Assembly: GCA_001898645.1 (NCBI GenBank)
Contig: MKUQ01000038.1
Location: 1-64,000, forward strand
Origin: Burkholderiales bacterium 70-64
Lineage (GTDB): Bacteria; Pseudomonadota; Gammaproteobacteria; Burkholderiales; Burkholderiaceae_E
Direction of reading: 5' to 3'
Length of the DNA: 64,000 nucleotides
Position numbers and translations under genes: made by a program. The notes below the pieces were generated by a model. It ran no database searches. It had not been told where the DNA came from and saw nothing but the letters and a program-made list of their open reading frames with translations. Positions 42,152 through 50,528 of this stretch are shown piece by piece. Every line of letters starts with the position of its first letter. Within the stretch, counting starts at the first letter, position 1.

Positions 42152-44554
42152 ATGCATTCGAGCCCCGACCTCTCCTTCCTGCTCGATGGCGCCGTGGCGG
42201 GAAGGCTCCCCGCCGCGGACGAAGCCCGGCTGCTCGGCGAGTGCACCGACCTCGCGCCCCTCATGTCCGCGGCGGCCGCGATCCGCGACGCGGCCTGCGG
42301 CGACCGCATCACCTACTCGCGCAAGGTGTTCGTTCCCCTCACGCGCCTGTGCCGGGATCGCTGCGGCTACTGCAGCTTCGCCAAGCTGCCGCAGCCGGGC
42401 GAGAAGGTTTTTCTCGAGCCCGCAGAGGTGCTCGACATCGCCGAGGCAGGCCGGCGCGCCGGCTGCAAGGAAGCGTTGTTCACGCTGGGCGACCGGCCCG
42501 AGGCACGCCATCCCGAGGCGCGGGAGGCACTGGCCAGGCTGGGCCACGACAGCACTCTCGGCTATCTCGAGGCGATGGCGAAGCAGGTGCTGGAGCGCAC
42601 CGGCCTGCTGCCCCACCTCAATCCCGGGGTCATGACGGGAGAGGACCTGCGCAGGATGCGGCCGGTCTGCGTTTCCATGGGGCTGATGCTGGAGAGCACG
42701 GCGCAACGGTTGAGCCGGCGCGGCGGGCCTCATGCCGGCTGTCCCGACAAGCAGCCCGCCGTGCGCCTGGCGGCCATCGCCGCAGCGGGCGAGGCAGCGA
42801 TCCCCTACACCAGCGGCATCCTCGTCGGCATCGGCGAGACCCGGCAGGAGCGTATCGACGCCTTGCTCGAGCTGCGCGCCCTCCATGAGCGCTACGGCCA
42901 CATCCAGGAAGTCATCGTGCAGAACTTCCGCGCCAAGCCGGGCACGGCCATGGCCGGGGCGCCCGAGCCGTCCTTCGAGGAACACCTGTGGACCGTTGCC
43001 GTGGCGCGCATCCTGTTCGGCGCCACGTCCAGCATCCAGGCTCCGCCCAACCTCAGCGCCGGTGCGCGGATGCGCCTCATCGAGGCCGGCATCGACGACT
43101 GGGGCGGCGTCTCGCCCGTCACGCGCGATCACGTCAATCCCGAGGCGCCCTGGCCGCAGATCGAGCTGCTCGCGCAGGAGACGGCGCGTGCCGGCAAGGT
43201 GCTGGTCGAGCGACTGGCCGCGCACCCCCCTTATCTCGAAGCCGCTGATCGCTGGCTGGCCCCCGAGGTGGAGAAGCGTGCGCTCCCGCTGATGGATGCG
43301 GCCTGCCATGCCAGGTCCACGGCCTGGGCGCCGGGCAGCACGGTGCCGCCTCGGCCGGAGCCGCGGCACCTGTCAGAACGCCGCGCTACCCCGGCGCGAA
43401 GCATGCTGGAGCACGTGCTGGAAAAAGCGTGCTGCGGCCGCGAGCCGAGCGAGGCGGAGATCGTCGCCCTGTTCGACGCGCGGGATGCCGACTTCTGGCG
43501 TGTCTGCCGGGCGGCCGATGCGCTGCGGCGCGAAGTCAACGGCGACACCGTCGGCTATGTCGTCAACCGCAACATCACCTATACCAATCTGTGCAAGTAC
43601 CGGTGCCGCTTCTGCGCCTTCTCCAAGGGGAAGGCGAACGACAGCCTGCGCGGCCGGCCCTATGAGTTCGATTGCTCCGAGATCGCCCGTCGTGCCGCCG
43701 AAGCCCGGGCACGCGGCGCCACCGAGGTGTGCATCCAGGGCGGCATTCATCCCTCCTACGACGGGCGGCACTACCTGGACATCGTCGCTGCAGTGAAGGC
43801 CGCGGTGCCCGACCTGCACATCCACGCCTTCTCCCCCCTGGAGATCCGGCATGGCGCGGCGAGCCTGGGCATCGGCGTTCGCGAATTCCTGGGCGAGTTG
43901 AAGCGGGCAGGGCTGGGAAGCCTGCCCGGAACGGCGGCGGAGATCCTCGACGACGAGGTGCGCCGGGTGATCTGCCCGGACAAGCTCTCCACCGAGGAGT
44001 GGCTCCGCGTGGTGGAGACGGCCCACGAGCTGGGCCTGCCGACCACTGCCACCATCATGTTCGGCCACGTCGAGCGGCCGATGCACTGGGCGCGTCACCT
44101 GCTGCATCTGAGGCGCCTGCAGGCGCGCAGCGGCGGATTCACCGAGTTCGTCCCGCTGCCCTTCGTGGCGGAGCAGGCGCCCCTGTTCCTGAGGGGAGGC
44201 TCGCGTGCCGGCCCCACGCTGCGCGAGTCGCTGCTGATGCATGCCGTGGCGCGGCTGGTGCTGCACCCCATGGTGCGCAACATTCAGGCCTCATGGGTCA
44301 AGATGGGCAGGGCCGGCGTGGCGCTGTGCCTGGCCGCCGGCGCCAACGATTACGGCGGCACCCTGATGGGGGAAAGCATTTCCCGTGCCGCGGGCGCCGC
44401 GCACGGCGAGGAACTGACTCCCGAGGAGATCGAGGCCGACGTGCGCGCCGCCGGACGCCTGCCGCGCCGGCGCACCACGCTCTACGGCGAGGTATCCGCC
44501 GGCAGGTGCGACCGGGCGACGGAACACCATCGGGTGCGGTGCGAGCCGGCCTGA
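42152..44554 (+). CDS. fbiC: FO synthase, fused CofG-CofH radical-SAM protein
   Basis: An 800-residue fusion that makes the deazaflavin FO from tyrosine and the ribityl-uracil intermediate of riboflavin synthesis. The CofG half has the 4Fe-4S motif C67-x3-C71-x2-C74 (CRDRCGYCSF) and TLGDRPEARHPEAR. The CofH half has C481-x3-C485-x2-C488 (CKYRCRFCAF), GATEVCIQGGIHPSYDG and NDYGGTLMGESISRAAG. Fused FbiC is the form in actinobacteria and some proteobacteria; archaea have separate proteins. The ATG follows TAGGGAGCATC and lies 8 bp after cofC. Confidence 0.96.
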   Translation: MHSSPDLSFLLDGAVAGRLPAADEARLLGECTDLAPLMSAAAAIRDAACGDRITYSRKVFVPLTRLCRDRCGYCSFAKLPQPGEKVFLEPAEVLDIAEAGRRAGCKEALFTLGDRPEARHPEAREALARLGHDSTLGYLEAMAKQVLERTGLLPHLNPGVMTGEDLRRMRPVCVSMGLMLESTAQRLSRRGGPHAGCPDKQPAVRLAAIAAAGEAAIPYTSGILVGIGETRQERIDALLELRALHERYGHIQEVIVQNFRAKPGTAMAGAPEPSFEEHLWTVAVARILFGATSSIQAPPNLSAGARMRLIEAGIDDWGGVSPVTRDHVNPEAPWPQIELLAQETARAGKVLVERLAAHPPYLEAADRWLAPEVEKRALPLMDAACHARSTAWAPGSTVPPRPEPRHLSERRATPARSMLEHVLEKACCGREPSEAEIVALFDARDADFWRVCRAADALRREVNGDTVGYVVNRNITYTNLCKYRCRFCAFSKGKANDSLRGRPYEFDCSEIARRAAEARARGATEVCIQGGIHPSYDGRHYLDIVAAVKAAVPDLHIHAFSPLEIRHGAASLGIGVREFLGELKRAGLGSLPGTAAEILDDEVRRVICPDKLSTEEWLRVVETAHELGLPTTATIMFGHVERPMHWARHLLHLRRLQARSGGFTEFVPLPFVAEQAPLFLRGGSRAGPTLRESLLMHAVARLVLHPMVRNIQASWVKMGRAGVALCLAAGANDYGGTLMGESISRAAGAAHGEELTPEEIEADVRAAGRLPRRRTTLYGEVSAGRCDRATEHHRVRCEPA

Positions 44555-44570
44555 CGACAGGGAGAACAGG

Positions 44571-45866
44571 GTGAGCTCGTCCTGCCGTAACACTTTCAAG
44601 GACATGATGAATGCCGTGGTCGCGGCGGGCGCCTGCTGCGAGTGCGGCAGCTGCGTCACGGTATGTCCGCACAACATCATCGAATACGTCGCCGGCCGGC
44701 CGAGGCAGACCGCAAAGGAGTCGGCGCCCTTCGACCACTGCGGCGTGAGCGAGCGCGTCGGCTGCGACGTCTGCGCCACGGTGTGCCCGCGATTGTGGCC
44801 GCGCGAGGAGCAGTTGCGCGATGCCGTGTTCGGGGACGACCGGGCCTACGAAGGGATCTTCGGAGTGTACCGGCATGTCTTCGTGGCGCGTACGCGTGAT
44901 GGCAGTGTGCTCGGCAAGGCACAGGACGGCGGGGTGGTGACCGCCCTGCTGGCCTGGGCGCGGCAGGAGGGCCATGTGGAAGGTGCCGTCGTGGCCGCGG
45001 TGGGCGAGGGGGACAGCCCCTGCTTCCCCACGCCCAGGCTGGCCACCACCGTAGAGGAAATCAAGGCCAGTGCGGGAAGCTGGTACACCTACTGCCCCAA
45101 CAATCTTGCCCTTCGGGATGCGAAGGAGCGGAAACTCGAACGCCTGGCCTTCGTCGGGGTACCGTGCCAGATCACGCCGCTGCGCAAGATGGCCCATGCG
45201 GATGCCGGCCGGCTGCAGGTGCCCGGCAAGAAGCCCCAGGTGATCTCGCGCCAGATCGGCTTCCTGCGCGATCCCGCCGAACGCGTGGGCTTCAGCGTGG
45301 GCCTGTTCTGCACCGAGGTGTTCAGGCCGGAATTGATGAGCGAGCACGTGGCCGGCCGCATGGGCATTCCCCTGGACGAGATCGACAAGGTCAACGTCAA
45401 GGGCGAGGTGCGCATCCATCGCAGGGGCGGGGAGATGGCGCGCATTCCGCTCGAGGAGGTGGTCCGTGACTACCAGCGTCCTGCGTGCCATCACTGCAGG
45501 GACTTCTCCGCGGAACTGGCCGACATCAGCTGTGGCGGCGTGGGCACGGAGGGAGCCACCATCGTCGTGCTGCGCACGCAGAAGGGCGTCGATATCTGGC
45601 GGGCGTTCGAGGCGAGCGGGCAGGTCGACGTACGGCCGATCGCGGAACACAAGAAGGCCTGGAACATCATGCTGCGCCTGGCCAGGCAGCAGAAGGAGCG
45701 GCTGCCCCCAGGCGCCGTGCGCGCGGACGGCGACGCTCCGGCCGAACGGCGCGGTGCCCCCATTCCCGGCGATCCGGGTGAGCCGGCGCCCGGGGAAAAA
45801 CGCCGCCTGCCGCCGCCGCCCTTGCCGGAGCAGGGTGGGGCATCACCGGGGATGAGCCCGGTCTAG
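44571..45866 (+). CDS. FrhB-type F420-linked iron-sulfur oxidoreductase
   Basis: A 431-residue protein of the coenzyme F420 hydrogenase/dehydrogenase beta-subunit family. Two [4Fe-4S] cluster motifs lie at the N-terminus: C22-C25-C28-C32-P and C57-C65-C68-C72-P. The FrhB N-domain follows (SVLGKAQDGGVVTALLAWA), then the C-domain with FVGVPCQITPLRKM, VGLFCTEVFRPELM and HHCRDFSAELADISCGGVG. Such proteins pass electrons between F420H2 and ferredoxin or an iron-sulfur partner and bind FAD. The C-terminal 65 residues are Pro/Arg-rich and not part of the family. The GTG start follows AGGGAGAACAGG. As the last gene of the operon it is the best candidate for F420 recycling. Confidence 0.9.
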   Translation: MSSSCRNTFKDMMNAVVAAGACCECGSCVTVCPHNIIEYVAGRPRQTAKESAPFDHCGVSERVGCDVCATVCPRLWPREEQLRDAVFGDDRAYEGIFGVYRHVFVARTRDGSVLGKAQDGGVVTALLAWARQEGHVEGAVVAAVGEGDSPCFPTPRLATTVEEIKASAGSWYTYCPNNLALRDAKERKLERLAFVGVPCQITPLRKMAHADAGRLQVPGKKPQVISRQIGFLRDPAERVGFSVGLFCTEVFRPELMSEHVAGRMGIPLDEIDKVNVKGEVRIHRRGGEMARIPLEEVVRDYQRPACHHCRDFSAELADISCGGVGTEGATIVVLRTQKGVDIWRAFEASGQVDVRPIAEHKKAWNIMLRLARQQKERLPPGAVRADGDAPAERRGAPIPGDPGEPAPGEKRRLPPPPLPEQGGASPGMSPV

Positions 45867-46801
45867 CCTGGGGCGTTCACGCTGCGATCGTCCCCCGCAA
45901 ACGGGGCAGCGGCCTGCTTGAGAGCCTCGCGCAGCCAGAGGCTGGCGGGGTCGTGCTCGCGGTACTGATGCCAGACGATGGCCTCCGTCAGGCGAGGCAT
46001 CTCGACCGGAGGCTCGACGAGCTTGAGCGGCAGGAAGTCGCGATAGAAGTTCGCCAGGCGCCGGTGCATCGTGGCGATGCGGCTGGTGCCGACGACGAAC
46101 TGGGGGATGGCATTGAAGCTGGTGGTGATGACCTCGAACTGCCGGACGTGGCCGTAGCGCGCGAAGAACCACTCGTCGTAGGCCGGCAGCCGCTGCGGAC
46201 CGAAGCGAACGGTGACGTGCCCCGATGCCAGGTACTGCTCCAGCGTGATCGATTCGCCGACGCGATCATTGCCCGACCATGCGATGCAGGTGTAGGAGTC
46301 CTCGAACAGCGGCTCCGCCGGATGATCCGCCTGCAGGTATTGGGTCGGCATGATGAGGAAGTCCACCTCGCCGCGCTCGAGGGCCTCCCACTGCCGGTCG
46401 GAATACGGCAGCATCTCGAGCGTGACGCCCGGCGCAGCGCGCTGGAGGCGCGGGATCGCCCTGGTCATCAGCACGGTCGCCACGTAGTCCGACATCAGCA
46501 GCTTGAAATGATGCCGGGCGCTGGCCGGGTCGAACTGCGGCCGGGTCTGCACGGTGGTCTCGACCCTGAGCAGGATGTCCCGCACCGGCGCCGCCAGGCT
46601 CTCGCCGAGGGGCGTCAGCACCATCCTGCGCCCGACCTGGGTCAGCAGCTCGTCGCCGAAATAGTCGCGCAGCCGTGCCAGCGCGCCGCTGGCCGCGGAC
46701 TGGCTCAGGTGCAGCCGTCGGCTGGCCAGAGTGATGTTGCGCTCGGTGAGCAACACATCCAGCGCGACGAGAAGATTCAGATCAAGGCCGTTGAAATGCA
46801 T
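45863..46801 (-). CDS. LysR-family regulator 2, paralogue of regulator 1
   Basis: A 312-residue LysR protein closely similar to the one at 37656-38612: NGLDLNLLVALDVLLTERN, SQSAASGALARLRDYFGDELL, MVLTPLGESLAAPV, FKLLMSDYVATVLMTRAI, SFNAIPQFVVGTSRIATMHRRLANFY. The ATG at 46801 gives the family-typical start MHFNGLDLNLL. It is convergent with the F420 operon, overlapping the FrhB gene by 4 bp, and divergent from the quinone-oxidoreductase-like gene over 160 bp. The repeated arrangement suggests that a LysR plus its target operon was duplicated. Confidence 0.9.
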   Translation of the reverse strand: MHFNGLDLNLLVALDVLLTERNITLASRRLHLSQSAASGALARLRDYFGDELLTQVGRRMVLTPLGESLAAPVRDILLRVETTVQTRPQFDPASARHHFKLLMSDYVATVLMTRAIPRLQRAAPGVTLEMLPYSDRQWEALERGEVDFLIMPTQYLQADHPAEPLFEDSYTCIAWSGNDRVGESITLEQYLASGHVTVRFGPQRLPAYDEWFFARYGHVRQFEVITTSFNAIPQFVVGTSRIATMHRRLANFYRDFLPLKLVEPPVEMPRLTEAIVWHQYREHDPASLWLREALKQAAAPFAGDDRSVNAPG

Positions 46802-46840
46802 GCCGCGCAGGATACGAGGTTTATCCGGCATCCGCATTCG

Positions 46841-46857
46841 ATCATGTATCTCGTGAT
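46841..46857. promoter_or_regulatory. Candidate LysR-type dyad in the divergent gap
   Basis: ATCATG (46841-46846) and CGTGAT (46852-46857) are inverted with one mismatch across 5 bp, in an A-T-C-N11-G-A-T form that recalls NodD-type sites. It lies 40 bp from the LysR start and 105 bp from the quinone-oxidoreductase-like gene. The assignment rests only on position and symmetry. The remainder of the 160-bp gap shows nothing clear. Confidence 0.35.
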
Positions 46858-46961
46858 GGTGCAGTAGTGGAAAATCAGCAGCATGGAGTGCGTTTCCTTC
46901 ACCATCGGTGCATCGATGCGCCTGGCGCGCCCGCGCCAACCGGACAGACGGAGCTGCCTCG

Positions 46962-47987
46962 ATGAAAGCGGTGGTTGCGCACGCCTTCGGAGCCGTTGAG
47001 ACGCTGCGCCTGCAGGACTGGCCGGACCCCGTGCCGGGGCCCGGCGAGGTGGTCGTCGACGTCATGGCGGCCGGAGTGAACTTCTCGGATCTTCTCGTTA
47101 TCGGCGGGCGGTACCAGGTCCTGCCGACGCTGCCGTTCATTCCCGGCGAGGAAGCAGCCGGTATCGTATCGTCCGTCGGGGAAGGCGTTCATACCTGCGC
47201 CGTCGGCGACCGGGTCCTCGCTCTCGTGGAGAGCGGCGCGTACGGCGAGCGCCTGCTTGCGCCGCAGGCGAGCTGCTTCGTCCTGCCTCGGGAGATGAGC
47301 TTCCTCGAGGCCGCCGGGTTTGCACTCGCCTTCCAGACGGCGCATTTCGCGCTGGTCGACCGTGCGAACCTGCAGCCGGGCGAGGTCGTGCTGGTCACCG
47401 GCGCGGCCGGCGGGGTAGGGCTGGCCTGCGTGCAACTGGCGAAGGCGCTGGGCGCGCGTGTTCTTGCCGGTGCGAGTACCGCCGACAAGGGACGTATTGC
47501 GCGGGCTGCCGGCGCCGATGCGATCGTCGACCTGTCCGGGCCCGACCTGGGGAGCTCGATCCGGGACGATGTGCGTGCACTGACCGACGGCAAGGGCGCC
47601 GACGTGGTCCTCGAGGTCGTCGGCGGAGATGCATTCGAAGGTGCGTTCCGTTCCCTCGCATGGCGAGGACGGCTGGTAGCGATCGGGTTCGCCGGTGGCC
47701 GGATTCCGAGCATCGCGGTGAACCGTATCCTGCTGAGGAACGTCTCGGTGGCCGGCCTGCACTCCAGCGACTACCGTGAGCGGCACCCGGAGTGGATGCG
47801 GCGGGTGCAGTCCGAGTTGTTCGTCCTTTACGAGAGGGGCCTGCTGCGCACCGAACCGGCCGGATCCTATCCGCTGGAGGAGGCCCCTCGCGCCATGGCA
47901 GAGCTACGCGACCGGCGCGCCAAGGGAAAGATCGTGCTGACGACTGATCGGTGGCAGCAGCGCAATGCCGGGTCGCCTTCGCGATAA
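46962..47987 (+). CDS. NADPH:quinone oxidoreductase-family protein (MDR superfamily)
   Basis: A 341-residue member of the zinc-free quinone reductase branch: MKAVVAHAFGAVETLRLQDWPDP, GVNFSDLLVIGGRYQVLPTLPFIPGEEAAG, VTGAAGGVGLACVQLAKALGARVLA as the NADPH-binding motif, and DVVLEVVGGDAFEGAFRSLAWRGRLVAIGFAGG. The structural-zinc cysteines of alcohol dehydrogenases are absent. It reduces quinones or activated C=C bonds with NADPH. The ATG at 46962 gives the canonical start. It stands alone between LysR regulator 2 and the convergent binding-protein gene, with 2 bp between the stops. Confidence 0.9.
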   Translation: MKAVVAHAFGAVETLRLQDWPDPVPGPGEVVVDVMAAGVNFSDLLVIGGRYQVLPTLPFIPGEEAAGIVSSVGEGVHTCAVGDRVLALVESGAYGERLLAPQASCFVLPREMSFLEAAGFALAFQTAHFALVDRANLQPGEVVLVTGAAGGVGLACVQLAKALGARVLAGASTADKGRIARAAGADAIVDLSGPDLGSSIRDDVRALTDGKGADVVLEVVGGDAFEGAFRSLAWRGRLVAIGFAGGRIPSIAVNRILLRNVSVAGLHSSDYRERHPEWMRRVQSELFVLYERGLLRTEPAGSYPLEEAPRAMAELRDRRAKGKIVLTTDRWQQRNAGSPSR

Positions 47988-47989
47988 GC

Positions 47990-49135
47990 TCACCTGGCCA
48001 GTGCCCAACGGCCGTTCAGGATTTCCAGCATGGGATAGGCATTTACATCCAGCCCCATGTGATCTGCAGGTGACATGTTGTACCTGCCGGCTGTCAGCAC
48101 CATGTCCCTGGTCTGCTCGATGGCATCGCGGACCTTGGCCTTGTCGGTGGTACCTGCCCGCTTCACGGCATCGAGATAGATCATCAGGGCATCATAGGCG
48201 CAGCCGCCGAAGTGCGAGACCTCGGATTTCCAGAGCGTCTCGTAGGACTTGGCGTAGCCGCTGACCACCGCTTTCTGCGGATCGCTATCCGCCAGCTCGC
48301 CGGCCACGAGCATGGCGGTGCAGGGCAGGCGGATGCCGTCGGCGGCATCCCCGACGAGCCGGATGAACTCATTCGAACAGACGGCGTAAGACTGATACAG
48401 CGGCCGCGTCATGGCTTGTTGCCTGTAATTGCGCGTCACCACGGCAGGTCCCTGGCCCGCGCCGAAAACGAAGACCGCCTGGACATCGGGCCTGGCCTTG
48501 ATCTTCGTGAGTTGAGCGGTCATGTCGGTATCTTTGGCGCCGTAGCTTTCCTGGGTCACGATCTGGATGCCGTACTTCGACGCGACCAGTTCGGATTCTT
48601 TCTTGCCAGACTGGCCATAACCGCTGTTTTCACTGAACAGGGCAATCTTCGAGATACCCCGCTTCTGCATGTCCCTGAAGACCATTTCGGCCACGATGCG
48701 GTCGGTCAGGGACGTCTTGAACACCCACTTCTTGACCGGGTCGACGATGGAAATGGCCCCGGCCATCGTGATGAAAGGAATTTCAGCCTGCTCGACGAGA
48801 GGAATCATCGACATGGCGGCGCCGCTCATCGAGCCGCCGATGATGACATCCACCCGATCGTTGCTGATCAGGCGTTTCGTGAAGCTGTTGGCCTTGCTGA
48901 CGTCGCTGCCGTCGTCATAGGCGACCAGTTCGAGCGGGCGACCCAGAACTCCTCCTTGCTTGTTGATCGATTCGACATACATCTGCAGCGTCTTCATCTG
49001 GGGGTCGCCGATGAAGCCGGCCGATCCGGTCGTGGATACGACCGATCCGATCCTGATCGGATCGGCAGCCTGGGCGGTCAGGCCAAGGGCGGCCAGGGCA
49101 AGGCCGGCCAGCCATCGATGCATCGAGGTCTTCAT
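47990..49135 (-). CDS. ABC-type periplasmic binding protein (branched-chain amino acid/aromatic type)
   Basis: A 381-residue Peripla_BP_6 (LivK-like) protein with a cleavable Sec signal (MHRWLAGLALAALGLTAQA, then ADPIRIG). It has the family's GSVVSTTGSAGFIGDPQMKTLQMYVESINKQGG opening and LISNDRVDVIIGGSMSGAAMSMIPL. The ATG at 49135 follows AAGGAGACAGATAGG. This type feeds uptake of amino acids, aromatic acids or related acids. No permease or ATPase genes are in the window, so it depends on another transporter or on a non-transport role. It is the last gene of the minus-strand operon, 115 bp after the dioxygenase. Confidence 0.9.
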   Translation of the reverse strand: MKTSMHRWLAGLALAALGLTAQAADPIRIGSVVSTTGSAGFIGDPQMKTLQMYVESINKQGGVLGRPLELVAYDDGSDVSKANSFTKRLISNDRVDVIIGGSMSGAAMSMIPLVEQAEIPFITMAGAISIVDPVKKWVFKTSLTDRIVAEMVFRDMQKRGISKIALFSENSGYGQSGKKESELVASKYGIQIVTQESYGAKDTDMTAQLTKIKARPDVQAVFVFGAGQGPAVVTRNYRQQAMTRPLYQSYAVCSNEFIRLVGDAADGIRLPCTAMLVAGELADSDPQKAVVSGYAKSYETLWKSEVSHFGGCAYDALMIYLDAVKRAGTTDKAKVRDAIEQTRDMVLTAGRYNMSPADHMGLDVNAYPMLEILNGRWALAR

Positions 49136-49250
49136 CCTATCTGTCTCCTTGGGTTGGAATAATCCGCGACAGGCTCTCGAGGTGGGGGTGGCTCCCGCGA
49201 CAAGGCCTACCCACGCCCTTGCACGAGCGGGGTGGGCCCGGTTCGAATGA

Positions 49251-50495
49251 TCAGGTCTTGGCGGTGACGCCCTCGTCGCCCGCATAGGCTTCGGCTTGTC
49301 GCCCGCTGAGCGAATCGACCAGCTTCTGGACTGCGATCGTGGCGCCCTTGCCGGCCGTGTTGCCGTAGATCAGCCGGGCCAGTTGTCCGCCCAGGTAGGG
49401 ATGGAAACCCAGGTCGTACAGCGCACGGAAATCCCGCTGCTCGATGGCCCGGCGTTCTTCCGGCCGCATGGGGTAGCGATCGAGGACTTCGGCCTCGTGG
49501 GTGGCAAAGCGGGCCCGCAGCTGCGGATCCCATTTCAGGTCCTGGACCAGGTCGTGCGATACCAGGCTGGGATCGAAGGCGGTGAGCAGGGTAGGTTCGG
49601 CAGTGATCGGCCCCGGATCCCGAACGGTGCGCGGAGCATCGACTTCGCGCGTCAAATCCCAGAGAACTGCCCCGACGCCGCACTTGAAATTGGTGTGCAG
49701 CGCATAATCCGACTGCGTGCCGTAACGGGGGCCTGTCGCCCCGGCCACGACCACCCAGGACAACACCTCCATGGTGCCGCCCGAGCCCGACTGCTCCATG
49801 CGGGTCACGGTCAGTTCATCGAGCAGCCTTCGATGGTCGCCCGAAGCCATCAGCTCCATGAACCACAGATCGAAGTCCTTGTCGATGTACCAGTAGCGTG
49901 AGCCTCCGGGCTCGTGACTCAAGCCGCCGGAACCCAGCAGGGCCACCCTCGACCCGGCCGGCATCTCGTGGGAAATCACGTCGGCCAGCGACCGGCCCAG
50001 GGCATGGCACTGACGGGTGTCCGGCAGGGGCGGCACCGTACAGTTCTGCAGGATGGGGACCAGGGTGATGCCGGATTCCTCCAGGCCCAGGTGCAGCGTC
50101 GGGATCGAGACATTGTCATCGAACCGCAGGTTTTCGCGCTGGGCATGCATGCGGTGGCCGCGCCGGTTCAGCCCGCGGAAAACCGCTTCGGCCACCGCGG
50201 GGTTGCCCTTGACCTGGTAGTCGCGGCAACCCAGCCATTCCCTGTACCACTCGTAGGGGCCGGTATGCACCGGCGCCATCCCGATCAGGAAATCCGGATA
50301 GGTGCGCGGGCGGCTGTTGGCCAGATGGTCATTGCCGAAAATGATCAGCACGTCCGGCCTGGCTGCCAGCAGCTTCCGCCGCAACTCGCCGTACATGTCA
50401 TGGATGACTCTCTGGATATCGTCGGGTGCCGAATCCAGCAGCCCGATCAGGCCCGGTGCATGGGGCACGCCTGCGGCAAAGACGATTTCAGCCAT
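49251..50495 (-). CDS. Class III extradiol dioxygenase, LigB-LigA fusion
   Basis: A 414-residue protein. Residues 1-300 match LigB-type (PCA 4,5-dioxygenase beta) enzymes, with His12 in GVPHAPGLI and DVLIIFGNDHLAN giving the second iron ligand region; PAGSRVALLGSGGLSHEPGG follows. The last 90 residues (RYPMRPEERRAIEQRDFRALYDLGFHPYLGGQLARL) match the LigA alpha subunit. The single-chain beta-alpha order and length resemble gallate dioxygenase, but substrate specificity cannot be read. It opens a catechol-type ring next to a hydroxyl. It follows the acetamidase gene by 33 bp in the minus-strand operon; SD near GAAACATGG is weak. Confidence 0.85.
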   Translation of the reverse strand: MAEIVFAAGVPHAPGLIGLLDSAPDDIQRVIHDMYGELRRKLLAARPDVLIIFGNDHLANSRPRTYPDFLIGMAPVHTGPYEWYREWLGCRDYQVKGNPAVAEAVFRGLNRRGHRMHAQRENLRFDDNVSIPTLHLGLEESGITLVPILQNCTVPPLPDTRQCHALGRSLADVISHEMPAGSRVALLGSGGLSHEPGGSRYWYIDKDFDLWFMELMASGDHRRLLDELTVTRMEQSGSGGTMEVLSWVVVAGATGPRYGTQSDYALHTNFKCGVGAVLWDLTREVDAPRTVRDPGPITAEPTLLTAFDPSLVSHDLVQDLKWDPQLRARFATHEAEVLDRYPMRPEERRAIEQRDFRALYDLGFHPYLGGQLARLIYGNTAGKGATIAVQKLVDSLSGRQAEAYAGDEGVTAKT

Positions 50496-50528
50496 GTTTC
50501 CACCTGAAGCGAGAAATGTTCGAGGGAC

